Assembly: GCF_005405085.1 (NCBI RefSeq)
Contig: NZ_BJDJ01000001.1
Coordinates: 186,001-250,000, forward strand
DNA: 64,000 bases
Source of the DNA: Lactiplantibacillus daowaiensis
GTDB lineage: Bacteria > Bacillota > Bacilli > Lactobacillales > Lactobacillaceae
Reading direction: 5' to 3'
In this document: in pieces, positions 1-8,425 of the stretch
Numbering within the stretch: position 1 is the first letter of the stretch
Layout: each line of letters starts with the position of its first letter
Program-made: the position numbers and the translations under genes
The notes under the pieces: model-generated
Database searches by the model: none
Seen by the model: the letters and a program-made list of their open reading frames with translations, nothing else
What the model was told of the DNA's origin: nothing

Positions 1-99
1 GTCTTTTATATCGCCGTTGTCTTAAGCATTATCATGCTGGCAATTATTGCGATTGGGGAAGAAAAACGGATTCGCCAACAATTAAAGCTTGAAAAATAA
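1..99 (+). CDS. C-terminal end of a membrane protein (partial)
   Basis: The window opens inside a forward reading frame that stays open for 32 codons and ends at TAA. The visible tail is one hydrophobic segment (VFYIAVVLSIIMLAIIAIG) followed by a charged end rich in Lys, Arg and Gln. This is how the last transmembrane helix and cytoplasmic tail of many MFS transporters look, but the rest of the gene lies outside the window and the family cannot be fixed. A bidirectional terminator follows directly. Confidence 0.6.
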   Translation, partial: VFYIAVVLSIIMLAIIAIGEEKRIRQQLKLEK

Positions 100-107
100 G
101 CCAAATT

Positions 108-150
108 AAAAGGTGTCACGACTAGTTTTTGCTAATCGTGGCACCTTTAC
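108..150. terminator. Bidirectional Rho-independent terminator
   Basis: An inverted repeat, AAAGGTGTCACGA paired with TCGTGGCACCTTT, has A-rich and T-rich flanks on both sides. It sits between two convergent genes, so it can end transcription of the membrane protein (+) and of the flavin reductase (-). Confidence 0.8.
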
Positions 151-155
151 TTTTA

Positions 156-1994
156 CTATGATTCAGAAACCGTTAACTCCTGTTCCATATATGCCTTAGC
201 ATTCATTGCTGCATGGCGACCAGAATTTACATTATGCGCGCATGCGGAGCCACCTAATGTGATTGTATAAACATTCCGATACTGCATCGTACTATCCATC
301 CCAGAAATATATAATCCCGGAATCTTTTCAAAATTATCTTTAATGACTTCAAACTTACGATTAGAACCAACGCCACCAATTCCAATCAAGTTAGACGGAT
401 CTAAGCGGGCAATGTAGAACGGTCCTTCATCTAAAGCGACTAGCATATCAGGTTCTTTGTTAAATTCTTCGTCTTTACCTTGGTGGGCAAACTGATTGTA
501 ACGCTTGATGGTTGCCGTAAAGTCAGCAACTGGTAACCCAACTGCTTTAGCTAAGTCTTCAAAGTTATCTGCTTGATATAAAGAATCGCCCTCATTGGTC
601 TTAACCGCTGCCGCTAAAACATCATCAGCACCAGCGACATCCTTAGTGATTTGATCATAAATCGCCTGGTTAAAGACCTCATACGTTACCTTCGTTGAGC
701 CGATCGCCATTCGTTGATACAGTAAGTTTTCTTTTTTCACATTTTCATTAACTAACCGCACCCCATCTTGGTTCACAAAGACCACTGGTCCACCTGATGG
801 TAACGACATAAAACCGTTAATTGGATCAATATAGAGATGTACCCCGGCGTGTGGTAATGCTTGGATGTAATTCATCATAAACTCTGGTGATTCAGTTAAC
901 ATGTCTTTAGCGCCTAGTGACATTGCCATCATGTAGCCATCGCCAGTATTACTTGGCATTGAACAATAATGTAAATTCTTAGTCTGCCAACCTTGCTTAG
1001 CAATCAATTTATCGTTATGCCCGACACCACCAGTTGCTAGCAAGGTTGCTTTAGCATTGATCTTCAGCGTCCCTTTAGGATTAGTCGCATAAACACCGGC
1101 GACCCGCTTACCATCGTAGATGATGCTAGTCGCACTAGTTTCTAACACAAACTGAACACCTAATTCATCAGCACGTTGTTTCATGTAAGGCACATAGCCT
1201 TCAGAAGCAAACCCGTCTTTAAACCAATGGAAGGTCGGAAAAGCACATGTACCATGATAATCGTCGACATTTGTTAATTGCACACCTTGTTTAAGCAACC
1301 AATCGATATTTTCAGCTGAATGGTTAACTAAATCCACCCAGAATGAACCGTCCGCGCGATATTGGCCTAATTCTTGTTCACGGGCAATAATTTCTTCTTT
1401 ATTGGCGTGAATCCCGGCAGCTTTTTGCATATCTGTATTGATGCCAAAGATACCTTCAACCCCACCACCATTACCAGCAACAAAAGCATTCTTCTCAATC
1501 ACTGTCGTTTTTAAACCTTCTGAGGCTGCTTGAACGGCCGCGGCTAGTCCAGAAATCCCGGCCCCAACGATTAAAAAGTCTGTGTCAATGGTTTGATCAA
1601 CTTCTGCTGGTGTCTCACGCCAACTTGCATAATCATTGGCATCACTATTCGCATTTTCAGGTCGGTCAGTTGTAGTTTTAACAACTGATTGAACGGGCTT
1701 TTCAAAATCAGTTACTTGACCACCAGCGGTTTCAATGATTTGTTTAACAGCCGCTAATAATCCCTTGCTTGAATAAGAAGCACCGGTTAAGGCATCGACA
1801 CTAACTGTCTGTTGGTCAATAATCGTTTGTGGTAGTCGTGTGAAGACCGCTTCTTCTAAACTTCCTGGCTTTATGTCTTTTTTAGCGACAATCCGCTTAA
1901 TTCGATTATCAGCAATTTCGATTTCTAAGTCCGTGGTATTGCCTTCATAGCCTTCAGCAGTAACTTTATAAACACCTGATTTTAAACTTGTCAT
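156..1994 (-). CDS. FMN-binding / FAD-dependent fumarate reductase-like flavoprotein
   Basis: The 612-residue protein joins an N-terminal FMN_bind domain (about 1-90) to an FAD_binding_2 domain (about 138-600). Residues 70-73 (TGAS, inside DALTGAS) fit the site where ApbE attaches FMN covalently; GAGISG at 144-149 is the FAD dinucleotide motif. The family covers fumarate, urocanate, acrylate and hydroxycinnamate reductases that reduce activated C=C bonds. The usual HHTMGG-like substrate motif near the C-terminus is replaced here by NLIGIGGVGSN, so the substrate need not be fumarate. I chose the ATG at 1994 because AGGAGGGC lies just upstream; a longer frame from 2024 lacks a good ribosome site. 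No signal peptide, so likely cytoplasmic. A divergent LysR gene (2121) probably controls it. Confidence 0.85.
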   Translation of the reverse strand: MTSLKSGVYKVTAEGYEGNTTDLEIEIADNRIKRIVAKKDIKPGSLEEAVFTRLPQTIIDQQTVSVDALTGASYSSKGLLAAVKQIIETAGGQVTDFEKPVQSVVKTTTDRPENANSDANDYASWRETPAEVDQTIDTDFLIVGAGISGLAAAVQAASEGLKTTVIEKNAFVAGNGGGVEGIFGINTDMQKAAGIHANKEEIIAREQELGQYRADGSFWVDLVNHSAENIDWLLKQGVQLTNVDDYHGTCAFPTFHWFKDGFASEGYVPYMKQRADELGVQFVLETSATSIIYDGKRVAGVYATNPKGTLKINAKATLLATGGVGHNDKLIAKQGWQTKNLHYCSMPSNTGDGYMMAMSLGAKDMLTESPEFMMNYIQALPHAGVHLYIDPINGFMSLPSGGPVVFVNQDGVRLVNENVKKENLLYQRMAIGSTKVTYEVFNQAIYDQITKDVAGADDVLAAAVKTNEGDSLYQADNFEDLAKAVGLPVADFTATIKRYNQFAHQGKDEEFNKEPDMLVALDEGPFYIARLDPSNLIGIGGVGSNRKFEVIKDNFEKIPGLYISGMDSTMQYRNVYTITLGGSACAHNVNSGRHAAMNAKAYMEQELTVSES

Positions 1995-2120
1995 GAATAA
2001 AAGCCCTCCTAAAATTATTAACACTTTTCAACAAGTTAAATTTATCACATAAAGAGCTTACCTTAAAATTGAATAATGTTATTATTAATAACAAAAGCTT
2101 ATAAGTTAGCAGGTGATTAT

Positions 2121-3014
2121 ATGAATCTCGAACATCTAAAGTTATTTACGAATCTCGCCGAAACTTTGAATTTTTCGCAGACTTCGCAAAATCTCCATAT
2201 TACACAGCCTGCGGTTACCCAGGCAATCAATTCGTTAGAAAACGAACTGGGCTTCAAACTATTTAAACGTAACAAGCGTCAGGTCAAGCTTACAACAGGC
2301 GGCCAACTTTTTTATGAGCAAGCTCAACCCTTATTAATCAAATTAGAAGCCGCCGTTGAAAACGCCCGTCACGCTGAAGAACGAAAAGCGGCCTCAATTT
2401 CCATTGGTTATACTAGTACCTATTATGAAATCCAGCGTTTTCCACAACTTATAACAGAATTTAATAAGCTGCATCCAGAGACCCATATTTTTCTTGAAAA
2501 CTTTAATCACAATTTACTAAAACAACACTTGATAAACCAAGAATGCGATGTGACTTTTCCAATGCAAGATAGTATTGCCGATACCCAAAACATCCATTTC
2601 ATTCCATTAATTACTGGTCGTTTCGCCTGTATCGTCCCCAATAATAATCCACTCGCCCGTAAAGACAGTATCGACATTACTGACTTAAACGGTGAATGCG
2701 TCATCGTATTAAATGCCAATCAATGTCCACCACGCCAATTCGCATTGCAACAAATAATCAAGCGGACTTGTCCTGACACGACATATCTGTACTCTGACTC
2801 CGTCATGCTAAGTCATACCATGGTTCAAGGTGGCCTAGGTATCGCAGTGATGGTCAATCTAGCTAGCCTACCAGACAGTAAGCAATTTAAGGTCATTCCA
2901 TTAACTTATCCCAAACAACACGCCTACACTTATGGAATGGCAATCCTGAAAAGCAATTCTAATCCCGTCCTTAATGATTTCATTCGCTGTGCCACCAAAG
3001 TTATTGGCCAATAA
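2121..3014 (+). CDS. LysR-family transcriptional regulator
   Basis: The 297-residue protein has the LysR winged helix-turn-helix at about residues 1-60 (LAETLNFSQTSQNLHITQPA, then a SLENELG segment) followed by a periplasmic-binding-like effector domain (about 90-290). The ATG at 2121 follows AGGTGA at a normal distance; the reading frame is open back to 2076 but has no ribosome site there. It is transcribed away from the flavin reductase across a 126-bp shared region, the classic layout for a LysR protein that controls its divergent neighbour in response to that enzyme's substrate. The effector is unknown. A strong terminator follows the stop codon. Confidence 0.88.
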   Translation: MNLEHLKLFTNLAETLNFSQTSQNLHITQPAVTQAINSLENELGFKLFKRNKRQVKLTTGGQLFYEQAQPLLIKLEAAVENARHAEERKAASISIGYTSTYYEIQRFPQLITEFNKLHPETHIFLENFNHNLLKQHLINQECDVTFPMQDSIADTQNIHFIPLITGRFACIVPNNNPLARKDSIDITDLNGECVIVLNANQCPPRQFALQQIIKRTCPDTTYLYSDSVMLSHTMVQGGLGIAVMVNLASLPDSKQFKVIPLTYPKQHAYTYGMAILKSNSNPVLNDFIRCATKVIGQ

Positions 3015-3060
3015 AAAAGCCGTAAATCCAGTTTTGATGAACTGAATTTACGGCTTTACT
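3013..3060. terminator. Bidirectional terminator
   Basis: AAAGCCGTAAATCCAGTT pairs with AACTGAATTTACGGCTTT over about 18 bp with a small loop, flanked by A and T runs. It separates the LysR gene (+) from the small membrane protein gene (-). Confidence 0.85.
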
Positions 3061-3067
3061 TTTAGGC

Positions 3068-3262
3068 TTAATTACTAAACGGACTGGCAAATAATGCCAA
3101 GCCACCGATAGCGATGACGGCAATCCCAATCCACAATGCTACTCGAATTAAGAACAGGCCGACGATAATCATAAACGCCAAGCCAATCAATTTAAAACCA
3201 ATTCTAAAGAAAACTTTGAGTAACCAAAGTCCAATTACTAAAGCAATCAATAAACCGATCAT
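3068..3262 (-). CDS. Small two-helix membrane protein
   Basis: About 64 residues, almost wholly hydrophobic, with two or three membrane segments (starting MIGLLIALVIGLWLLKVFF, ending GLALFASPFSN). I do not recognise a family. The start is uncertain: the ATG at 3262 has only a weak GGAGA upstream, while a good AAGGAGGG lies about 22 bases further up with no start codon between. The frame also extends to a GTG at 3346, but the added residues are charged and low-complexity, which argues against it. It lies downstream of ackA on the same strand, about 135 bp away. Confidence 0.55.
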   Translation of the reverse strand: MIGLLIALVIGLWLLKVFFRIGFKLIGLAFMIIVGLFLIRVALWIGIAVIAIGGLALFASPFSN

Positions 3263-3397
3263 TTCTCCGCTCGTCTGCGAGCTTCCCTCCTTACGGTCGT
3301 CGCGACCGCTGGTTGAACCTTTCGTTCTTGCCAGTAAGTGTAGCACGCAGCGCTGAAATCACGGTAATGATTCGTTCGAAATTACGAAAAGCTTAAC

Positions 3398-4582
3398 TTA
3401 CTGAATCGCGGCCACTTGACGGACCATGGCCAACTCTTCGTTAGTTGGAATCAATAAAACTTTAATCTTTGAGTCCGCGCTACTGATGACCCCTTCTTGA
3501 CCAGCCGCATTTAAATCAGCGTCTAATTTCACACCAAAGATGCTTAACTCGTCAATGATTTGTTGCCGTAATTGGACGTTATGCTCGCCAATCCCACCAG
3601 CAAAAATTAAGGCATCGGCCCCATGTAATTCAGCTAAATAGCTCCCCGCATACTTCACGATGCGATTGACGAAAATTTCCACGGCTAATTTAGCTTGCGG
3701 ATTCGTCTTTTCTTGAGCTTTGATTTCTCGCATATCTGGTGAGATACCAGAAACACCTAACAACCCAGATTCGTTGTTCAACATCATCATGATTTCATCA
3801 GGATCCGTAATCTTCAATTGCGTCATCAAGAATGGCAAGATTGACGGATCAACGTCACCAGCCCGAGTGCCCATCGTCACACCGGTTAGTGGTGTAAAGC
3901 CCATCGACGTATCGAACGCTTTCCCATCTTTAACCGCTGCCAATGACGCACCACTACCTAAATGCATCGTGACTAAGTTAACTGTATCCTTTGGTTGGTG
4001 TAATAATTCAGCCGCACGCCCCGTTAAGTAACCATGCGAAATACCATGTTCACCATAGCGACGAATGTGGTATTGTTGCGTTAACTGATACGGCAAGCTA
4101 TAAATAGCATTCATTTCTGGCAAGTCCGTAAAGAACTGACTGTCAAAAACGGCATATTGCTTCACATTTGGTAAGGTTTCGGCCATCGTCGCAATCCCCT
4201 GGGCTTCCATGGGATTGTGTAATGGGGCAAAACTACTTAACCCTTTGATTTGGTCTAAGACTGTCGGCGTGACTTCAACGGCGTGCTTGAAGGTCTCGCC
4301 CCCAGCAACGACGCGATGCGCGACAGCGGTAATTTCTGCTAAGTCTTTAATAATTGCCAAACGTTGGAGTTCAGCCAACATCATTTGGGCGGCATGCGCC
4401 TGATCTAAATTATCAACAGTAGTTTCAAATTTTTGATGATCACCGTACTTGATGGTAAAAATCGAGCCCGGCATACTAATTCGTTCAACTAAACCACTGG
4501 CGAGTACGTTTTCAGCTGGCATTTCGAATAACTGCCATTTTAACGATGAGCTCCCAGCGTTAATGATCAATGTTTTTTGCAT
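3398..4582 (-). CDS. ackA: Acetate kinase
   Basis: This 394-residue protein is a full-length acetate kinase (ASKHA fold). It makes ATP and acetate from acetyl phosphate, the energy-yielding end of the phosphoketolase and pyruvate-dissimilation routes in lactobacilli. Visible signatures are the N-terminal INAGSSSLKWQ motif (about 7-17), the MGFTPLTGVTMGTRAGDVDP signature near residue 227, and the FAGGIGEHN motif toward the C-terminus. GGGAGGAT precedes the ATG. It is not linked to pta here. The region upstream has an inverted repeat CTGAATTATTTTCAG (4631-4645) that could be regulatory, but it does not match the cre consensus. Confidence 0.97.
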   Translation of the reverse strand: MQKTLIINAGSSSLKWQLFEMPAENVLASGLVERISMPGSIFTIKYGDHQKFETTVDNLDQAHAAQMMLAELQRLAIIKDLAEITAVAHRVVAGGETFKHAVEVTPTVLDQIKGLSSFAPLHNPMEAQGIATMAETLPNVKQYAVFDSQFFTDLPEMNAIYSLPYQLTQQYHIRRYGEHGISHGYLTGRAAELLHQPKDTVNLVTMHLGSGASLAAVKDGKAFDTSMGFTPLTGVTMGTRAGDVDPSILPFLMTQLKITDPDEIMMMLNNESGLLGVSGISPDMREIKAQEKTNPQAKLAVEIFVNRIVKYAGSYLAELHGADALIFAGGIGEHNVQLRQQIIDELSIFGVKLDADLNAAGQEGVISSADSKIKVLLIPTNEELAMVRQVAAIQ

Positions 4583-4692
4583 CGGATATCATCCTCCCAC
4601 TTAATAGCATACCGAATTTTCAGAAAAAGTGCTGAATTATTTTCAGCGCGGTACAATAGAACTTAACTAATCAAAATAAAGGACGGCTAATC

Positions 4693-5574
4693 ATGTCAAC
4701 TCAAGCTGAATTAGCGGAAGTTACCGTCGTTAGTCAAGCTATCGAACGACAACTTTTCCGTACACGTAAACAAATCGATGCTTTAACCCGCGCAGTCAAT
4801 CGCGTTGATGATTTTTCTGATTTACAAGTTAAAGGGACCTTGTTGAAAACCTATGCTAGTCAAATCAACGGTCGCCATAACTATGTCGAACTCCCAGATT
4901 ATCGTCACCCAGACCAAACCTTAACGATCCAACTCGACGCCAGCAAGTCTATTATGGCGAACGCCGAAGCTTACTTTCATCACTATCGTAAAAATAAACG
5001 CGGCTTACAAACCGTTGAAGCCAACTTGGATCAAGCCCAACAACAATTAGCCCAACAGCTAAAACGCCAGACTGACTTTCAACCTTTAGACCCTAAACAA
5101 GTCGCCGCTGTTAAGCAACAACTGATTGCTGAAGGTGCCTTAAAGACCCATGTTTTACACTCATCTAAGCAACCAGAACCGGCGCATCCTCGCCGCTTTT
5201 ATACCACCGACCACGTCTTAGTCGAAGTTGGTAAAAATAGTGATCAAAACGACCACTTAACGTTGACGGCACGCAAAGATTATTACTGGATGCATGTCAG
5301 TGAACTCGCTGGCTCACACGTCGTCATCCACAGTAACCATCCGAGTGAACAGACCTTACAAGAAGCCGCCGTTTTAACGGCCTATTACAGCAAAGGCCGC
5401 AAGTATCCCCGGGTCCCCGTCGATGTCTTAAAAGTCAGCCAACTACACAAACCTAAAGGCGCTAAGTCCGGGTTAGTGACCTTTACTGGCAAAGCTGCGA
5501 CAATCACCGTCCGGCCAGATGCCACTTTAGTCCAACAATTACGCGTGGAGGATCCTAGTGATGACGCCAATTGA
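4693..5574 (+). CDS. Half-length RqcH/Rqc2-like protein (coiled-coil/middle domain plus NFACT-R)
   Basis: The 293-residue protein matches the C-terminal half of RqcH (NFACT family). Residues about 1-150 look like the coiled-coil and middle region (KGTLLKTY, a LDASKSIMANAEAYFHHY stretch); residues about 170-285 match NFACT-R/DUF814 (VGKNSDQNDHLT, WMHVSELAGSHVVIH, KPKGAKSGLVTFT). RqcH binds stalled 50S-peptidyl-tRNA complexes and recruits tRNA-Ala for alanine tailing. The NFACT-N and helix-hairpin-helix parts, which full RqcH (about 565 residues) carries, are absent. The frame starts cleanly behind AAAGGACGG, so this looks like a stable short paralogue, not a random truncation. Its last codons overlap the next gene, suggesting one transcript. 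The role is unknown. Confidence 0.8.
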   Translation: MSTQAELAEVTVVSQAIERQLFRTRKQIDALTRAVNRVDDFSDLQVKGTLLKTYASQINGRHNYVELPDYRHPDQTLTIQLDASKSIMANAEAYFHHYRKNKRGLQTVEANLDQAQQQLAQQLKRQTDFQPLDPKQVAAVKQQLIAEGALKTHVLHSSKQPEPAHPRRFYTTDHVLVEVGKNSDQNDHLTLTARKDYYWMHVSELAGSHVVIHSNHPSEQTLQEAAVLTAYYSKGRKYPRVPVDVLKVSQLHKPKGAKSGLVTFTGKAATITVRPDATLVQQLRVEDPSDDAN

Positions 5575-5911
5575 ACGTTATATTCATGCCCAACCAGCTG
5601 CTTATCAATCAGCCCTAACGACGATTTATCACACCATCAAATCAGACTTACCATTGGCTGAAGAACAACTCAAATACCAGATGCCAACGTTCTATTGGCA
5701 TGAAAATGTGATTCACTTTGCCTTGTTCAAACACCACATTGGGCTGTATCCAACGCCCAGCGCCATTAGCGCGTTGCAAGCTGAATTAACGGCCTATCAT
5801 ACTAGTAAAGGCGCGATTCAATTGCCTTTAGACCAACCAGTTCCAGTGGCGCTTATTCATCAACTTGCCCAATTTCGACAACGCGAAATCGACGCTAACT
5901 ATTACTCATAA
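5561..5911 (+). CDS. DUF1801 (YdhG-like) protein
   Basis: A 116-residue protein with the DUF1801 fold: an N-terminal helix pair (AYQSALTTIYHTIKSDLP), then YQMPTFYWHENVIHFALFKHHIGLYP, then a helical end. Members include the Bacillus YdhG/Fra group called frataxin-like or iron chaperone, but that function is not secure for the wider family. The ATG at 5561 is placed about ten bases after GGAGG at 5547; an adjacent GTG at 5558 is possible. The gene overlaps the end of the RqcH-like gene, so the two are probably translationally coupled. Confidence 0.75.
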   Translation: MTPIERYIHAQPAAYQSALTTIYHTIKSDLPLAEEQLKYQMPTFYWHENVIHFALFKHHIGLYPTPSAISALQAELTAYHTSKGAIQLPLDQPVPVALIHQLAQFRQREIDANYYS

Positions 5912-5913
5912 AA

Positions 5914-5949
5914 ACAGCGTCGCAAGCTTAAACTTGCGGCGTTGTTTTA
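5914..5949. terminator. Bidirectional terminator
   Basis: ACAGCGTCGCAAGCTTAAACTTGCGGCGTTGTTTT forms a stem of about 12 bp with A and T flanks. It separates the DUF1801 gene from the convergent small gene; the 3' end of the latter overlaps the flank. Confidence 0.8.
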
Positions 5950-6168
5950 GCGTTGCCACCAACTCTCTTTTAAGAAGGTAATCTCGGTTACTTCGTTGAT
6001 TTTAATTTGATTAACCACGCCAGCGGTTTGATTCAACAACAATGACGTCCCATTCACCGCAGCAATTAGCCCACTTGGCTGGTAGCCATTGGTCAGCGTT
6101 AGGCGCACCACGCAATTCATCTCGTAGGCTTGTAACAACGACGCTTCAATTGTCTTCAACTGTTCCAT
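5947..6168 (-). CDS. Small hypothetical protein, possibly Sm-like barrel
   Basis: The 73-residue protein begins with a helix (MEQLKTIEASLLQAYEMN) followed by alternating strands (CVVRLTLTNGYQPSGLIAAV, then SLLLNQTAGVVNQIKINEVT). That helix-then-five-strands pattern resembles YolD-like or Sm/Hfq-like small barrels, but I cannot assign a family. GAGGTGA lies at the right distance from the ATG. It is a single-gene unit with terminators on both sides. The C-terminus ends in WWQR. Confidence 0.65.
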   Translation of the reverse strand: MEQLKTIEASLLQAYEMNCVVRLTLTNGYQPSGLIAAVNGTSLLLNQTAGVVNQIKINEVTEITFLKESWWQR

Positions 6169-6240
6169 CCTCGATCACCTCATCGCAAATAAGTACCTTG
6201 ATTATAGCACAGTTTTAGAACGTGTGTTCGTTTAATTAAA

Positions 6241-6287
6241 TGAAAATAGCCTGAAAATTCCAAGCTAGAATTTTCAGGCTATTTATC
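6241..6287. terminator. Terminator hairpin
   Basis: AAATAGCCTGAAAATTC pairs with GAATTTTCAGGCTATTT with a short loop. It lies just after the stop codon of the oxidoreductase gene (-), which it should terminate. Confidence 0.85.
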
Positions 6288-6290
6288 GAC

Positions 6291-6935
6291 TTAATACCCA
6301 CTTGGCCGATCACCGTCAGTCCCAGGCTGATCTAAACCAACACTGACACGTTGATAAGTCGTCGGGTCCTGCATAACTTTCACCACAAAGTCGGCCACAC
6401 TGGCCCGTGAAACGACAGTACCTTTAAACCCATCCGCTAAAGTCGTCACTTCATAATCAACCAGCGCGTCATTCGTCAACCAGGCTGGCCGAATTTCGGT
6501 ATAAGTGATATCATCGGCGGCAACTAAACTGGCCGTTTGACGGAAGCCAACCAGCTCACCAGCAATTATCGCCTCGTTCCAAGCCCCAAACTTACCGGGG
6601 ACTTCATGATGCGCACCTAATGCACTGATATAGATTAGGCGCGACTGACCGGCTTGATGCATCGCTTTTAACACACTCGCCGTTTGTTCAGCCAAATGCA
6701 CGCCGTTACCAAGATTAGAATACACGACCGTCACATCGGCCATCGCTTGCGCCAACTTGTCGGTCTCTAACACACTGCCATCGACTAAAGTGACCCGGTC
6801 ATTATCAGCATATCTTGCCAACCGATCAGCATTGCGTAAATACAGGACTAGTGACAGGTCTGTTTCGGCCAATAAACGTGCGGTAACCAATTGCGCCATC
6901 GCCCCGTATGCACCAATAATCATTGCTTTTGTCAT
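6291..6935 (-). CDS. NAD(P)-binding atypical SDR (NmrA/YwnB-like)
   Basis: The 214-residue protein has a Rossmann glycine motif at the N-terminus (MIIGAYGAMA, residues 5-14) and an acidic/polar region typical of atypical short-chain dehydrogenases that sense or use NAD(P)H. It follows the NAD(P)H-binding family to which YwnB and other stress-related quinone or redox sensor proteins belong; the canonical YxxxK catalytic pair is not obvious (LIYISALGAHH instead). GGGGATT lies near the ATG. Single gene with its own terminator. Substrate unknown. Confidence 0.75.
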   Translation of the reverse strand: MTKAMIIGAYGAMAQLVTARLLAETDLSLVLYLRNADRLARYADNDRVTLVDGSVLETDKLAQAMADVTVVYSNLGNGVHLAEQTASVLKAMHQAGQSRLIYISALGAHHEVPGKFGAWNEAIIAGELVGFRQTASLVAADDITYTEIRPAWLTNDALVDYEVTTLADGFKGTVVSRASVADFVVKVMQDPTTYQRVSVGLDQPGTDGDRPSGY

Positions 6936-7118
6936 CTTGAAAATCCCCCTTAAAAGTTGATGGTCTTAGCATACGAGGTTCGTCTTACTCGAAGGCAATT
7001 ATTTAGTTTCAGGCGTTGTCAAAACTTGGGTCAAATACCGCGCCAGCTTAGATTAGCGGCAAACAGTAGGTTCAATTAACTGGCTGATTGTCAATCATTC
7101 GAAGACTTCTAACTCGAA

Positions 7119-7170
7119 ACAAAACTCCGGCAATGACACGAGATAATGTCATTGCCGGAGTTAATTTTTA
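7119..7170 (-). terminator. Terminator after the aldo/keto reductase gene
   Basis: AACTCCGGCAATGACA pairs with TGTCATTGCCGGAGTT, a perfect 16-bp stem flanked by A and T runs, right after the stop codon at 7180 (- strand). Confidence 0.9.
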
Positions 7171-7179
7171 AAAGCTAAC

Positions 7180-8172
7180 TTAAACGTTTAAAATTTTCTC
7201 GATTGCCGCAATTTCATCGGCACTAAAGTCTAATTGATCCGTCGCCGCTAAGTCAGCGTGCAAATGATCAACACTCGTCGTACCAATGATGACACTGGCG
7301 ACCGTATCTGTCCGCAATAACCAAGCTAAGGCCATCTGTGCCAAGGTTTGACCGCGTTGTTGCGCGATAACGTTCAAGGCATTTAGTTGTTGAACGACCA
7401 CATCGGTACCTTTATCCAACAAATACTTATTCGTCCGATGAATTGGAAAATCAGCGGGGATGCCTTTCAAATAACGATCCGTTAGCAACCCTTCTGATAA
7501 TGGACCATAAGCCACTAAACCAGCATGATGCTTGCCCAGATACTTCAATAGCCCATTTTCCTCAGCTTGCCGGTTCAACATGTTATAAGAGTATTGGTTG
7601 ACCGTAAATGGCGTCTGCATATCTTCAAAATAACTGACCATTTCAGCCGTTTGCTTTTGGTCATAATTTGAAATACCGACATACAAGGCCTTACCTTGCC
7701 GTACGAGCAAGTCCAAGGCTTGGGCCGTTTCTTGTAAGTCGATGTTTGGATCTGGTCGATGTGAATAAAAGATGTCGACATAATCTAAGTTCATCCGCTT
7801 CAAACTGCGATCAAGCGCACTGATCAATGTCTTGCGTGAGCCAAAGGCCCCATAAGGCCCAGGCCAGGCTGGATAACCGGCTTTGGTCGTAATCACCAAT
7901 TCATCCCGGTACGGCATCAAATCACTTTTCAAGATTTGTGCAAAGGTTAATTCGGCCGAGCCTTTAGAAGGACCATAGTTATCAGCCAAATCAAAACTAA
8001 ACACCCCATGATCAAACGCATCCAAGACCACTTCGCGTGAATTGGCAAGTGGCGCTTCGTCGCCAAAGTTACGCCATAGGCCTAATGAAACTGCTGGTAA
8101 TTGTAAGCCAGTTCGGCCGACCCGCCGAATCGGTAAATCATTGTAGCGGGTATCTGCTGCTGAATAAGTCAT
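7180..8172 (-). CDS. Aldo/keto reductase (YghZ/Gpr-like)
   Basis: A 330-residue NADPH-dependent aldo/keto reductase of the Kv-beta/YghZ branch, which in E. coli reduces L-glyceraldehyde 3-phosphate and methylglyoxal. The catalytic tetrad is visible: Asp61 and Tyr66 in FDLADNYG, Lys97 in TTKAGY, His138 in SHRPD. The family features GPYGAFGSRKTL and a TTSVDHL-type cofactor loop near the C-terminus are present. I use the ATG at 8172, which follows AGGGTG at six bases; an in-frame GTG three codons up has no better site. Likely a detoxifying enzyme expressed alone. Specificity is inferred only. Confidence 0.88.
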   Translation of the reverse strand: MTYSAADTRYNDLPIRRVGRTGLQLPAVSLGLWRNFGDEAPLANSREVVLDAFDHGVFSFDLADNYGPSKGSAELTFAQILKSDLMPYRDELVITTKAGYPAWPGPYGAFGSRKTLISALDRSLKRMNLDYVDIFYSHRPDPNIDLQETAQALDLLVRQGKALYVGISNYDQKQTAEMVSYFEDMQTPFTVNQYSYNMLNRQAEENGLLKYLGKHHAGLVAYGPLSEGLLTDRYLKGIPADFPIHRTNKYLLDKGTDVVVQQLNALNVIAQQRGQTLAQMALAWLLRTDTVASVIIGTTSVDHLHADLAATDQLDFSADEIAAIEKILNV

Positions 8173-8425
8173 CAAAGTCACCCTTTTTACATTTTTTTGG
8201 TTCCGGTTTCATTATAGTACAAACGAAAAGAGCAGTCCTCACGAAAGGTGCGGATTGCTCTACTTAGGAGACCTAGAATTATGACATTCTATCTGTTGCA
8301 GTCTAACGTTGTGTCACACCTTGGACCCGAGAGCAACAGTGACTAGCGTAGTCCAAGTTTTACTGCTGGTTTAATTAGCATTAGTACCATTGTAATCCCT
8401 GCTTTAGATTGGTCAAGTTCCAAAT
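8173..8425. other. Intergenic region with one hairpin
   Basis: No gene is seen here. It holds the promoter region of the aldo/keto reductase gene and a hairpin at about 8229-8263 (AGAGCAGTCC paired with GGATTGCTCT) that lacks a T-run and so is not a clear terminator. Confidence 0.4.

Noticed and set aside
3114-3356. Forward 80-codon frame over the small membrane protein gene
   Set aside because: It is the antisense shadow of the hydrophobic gene and of the region upstream; no ribosome site.
4615-4660. cre site for ackA
   Set aside because: The inverted repeat CTGAATTATTTTCAG lacks the central CG and does not fit the CcpA consensus.
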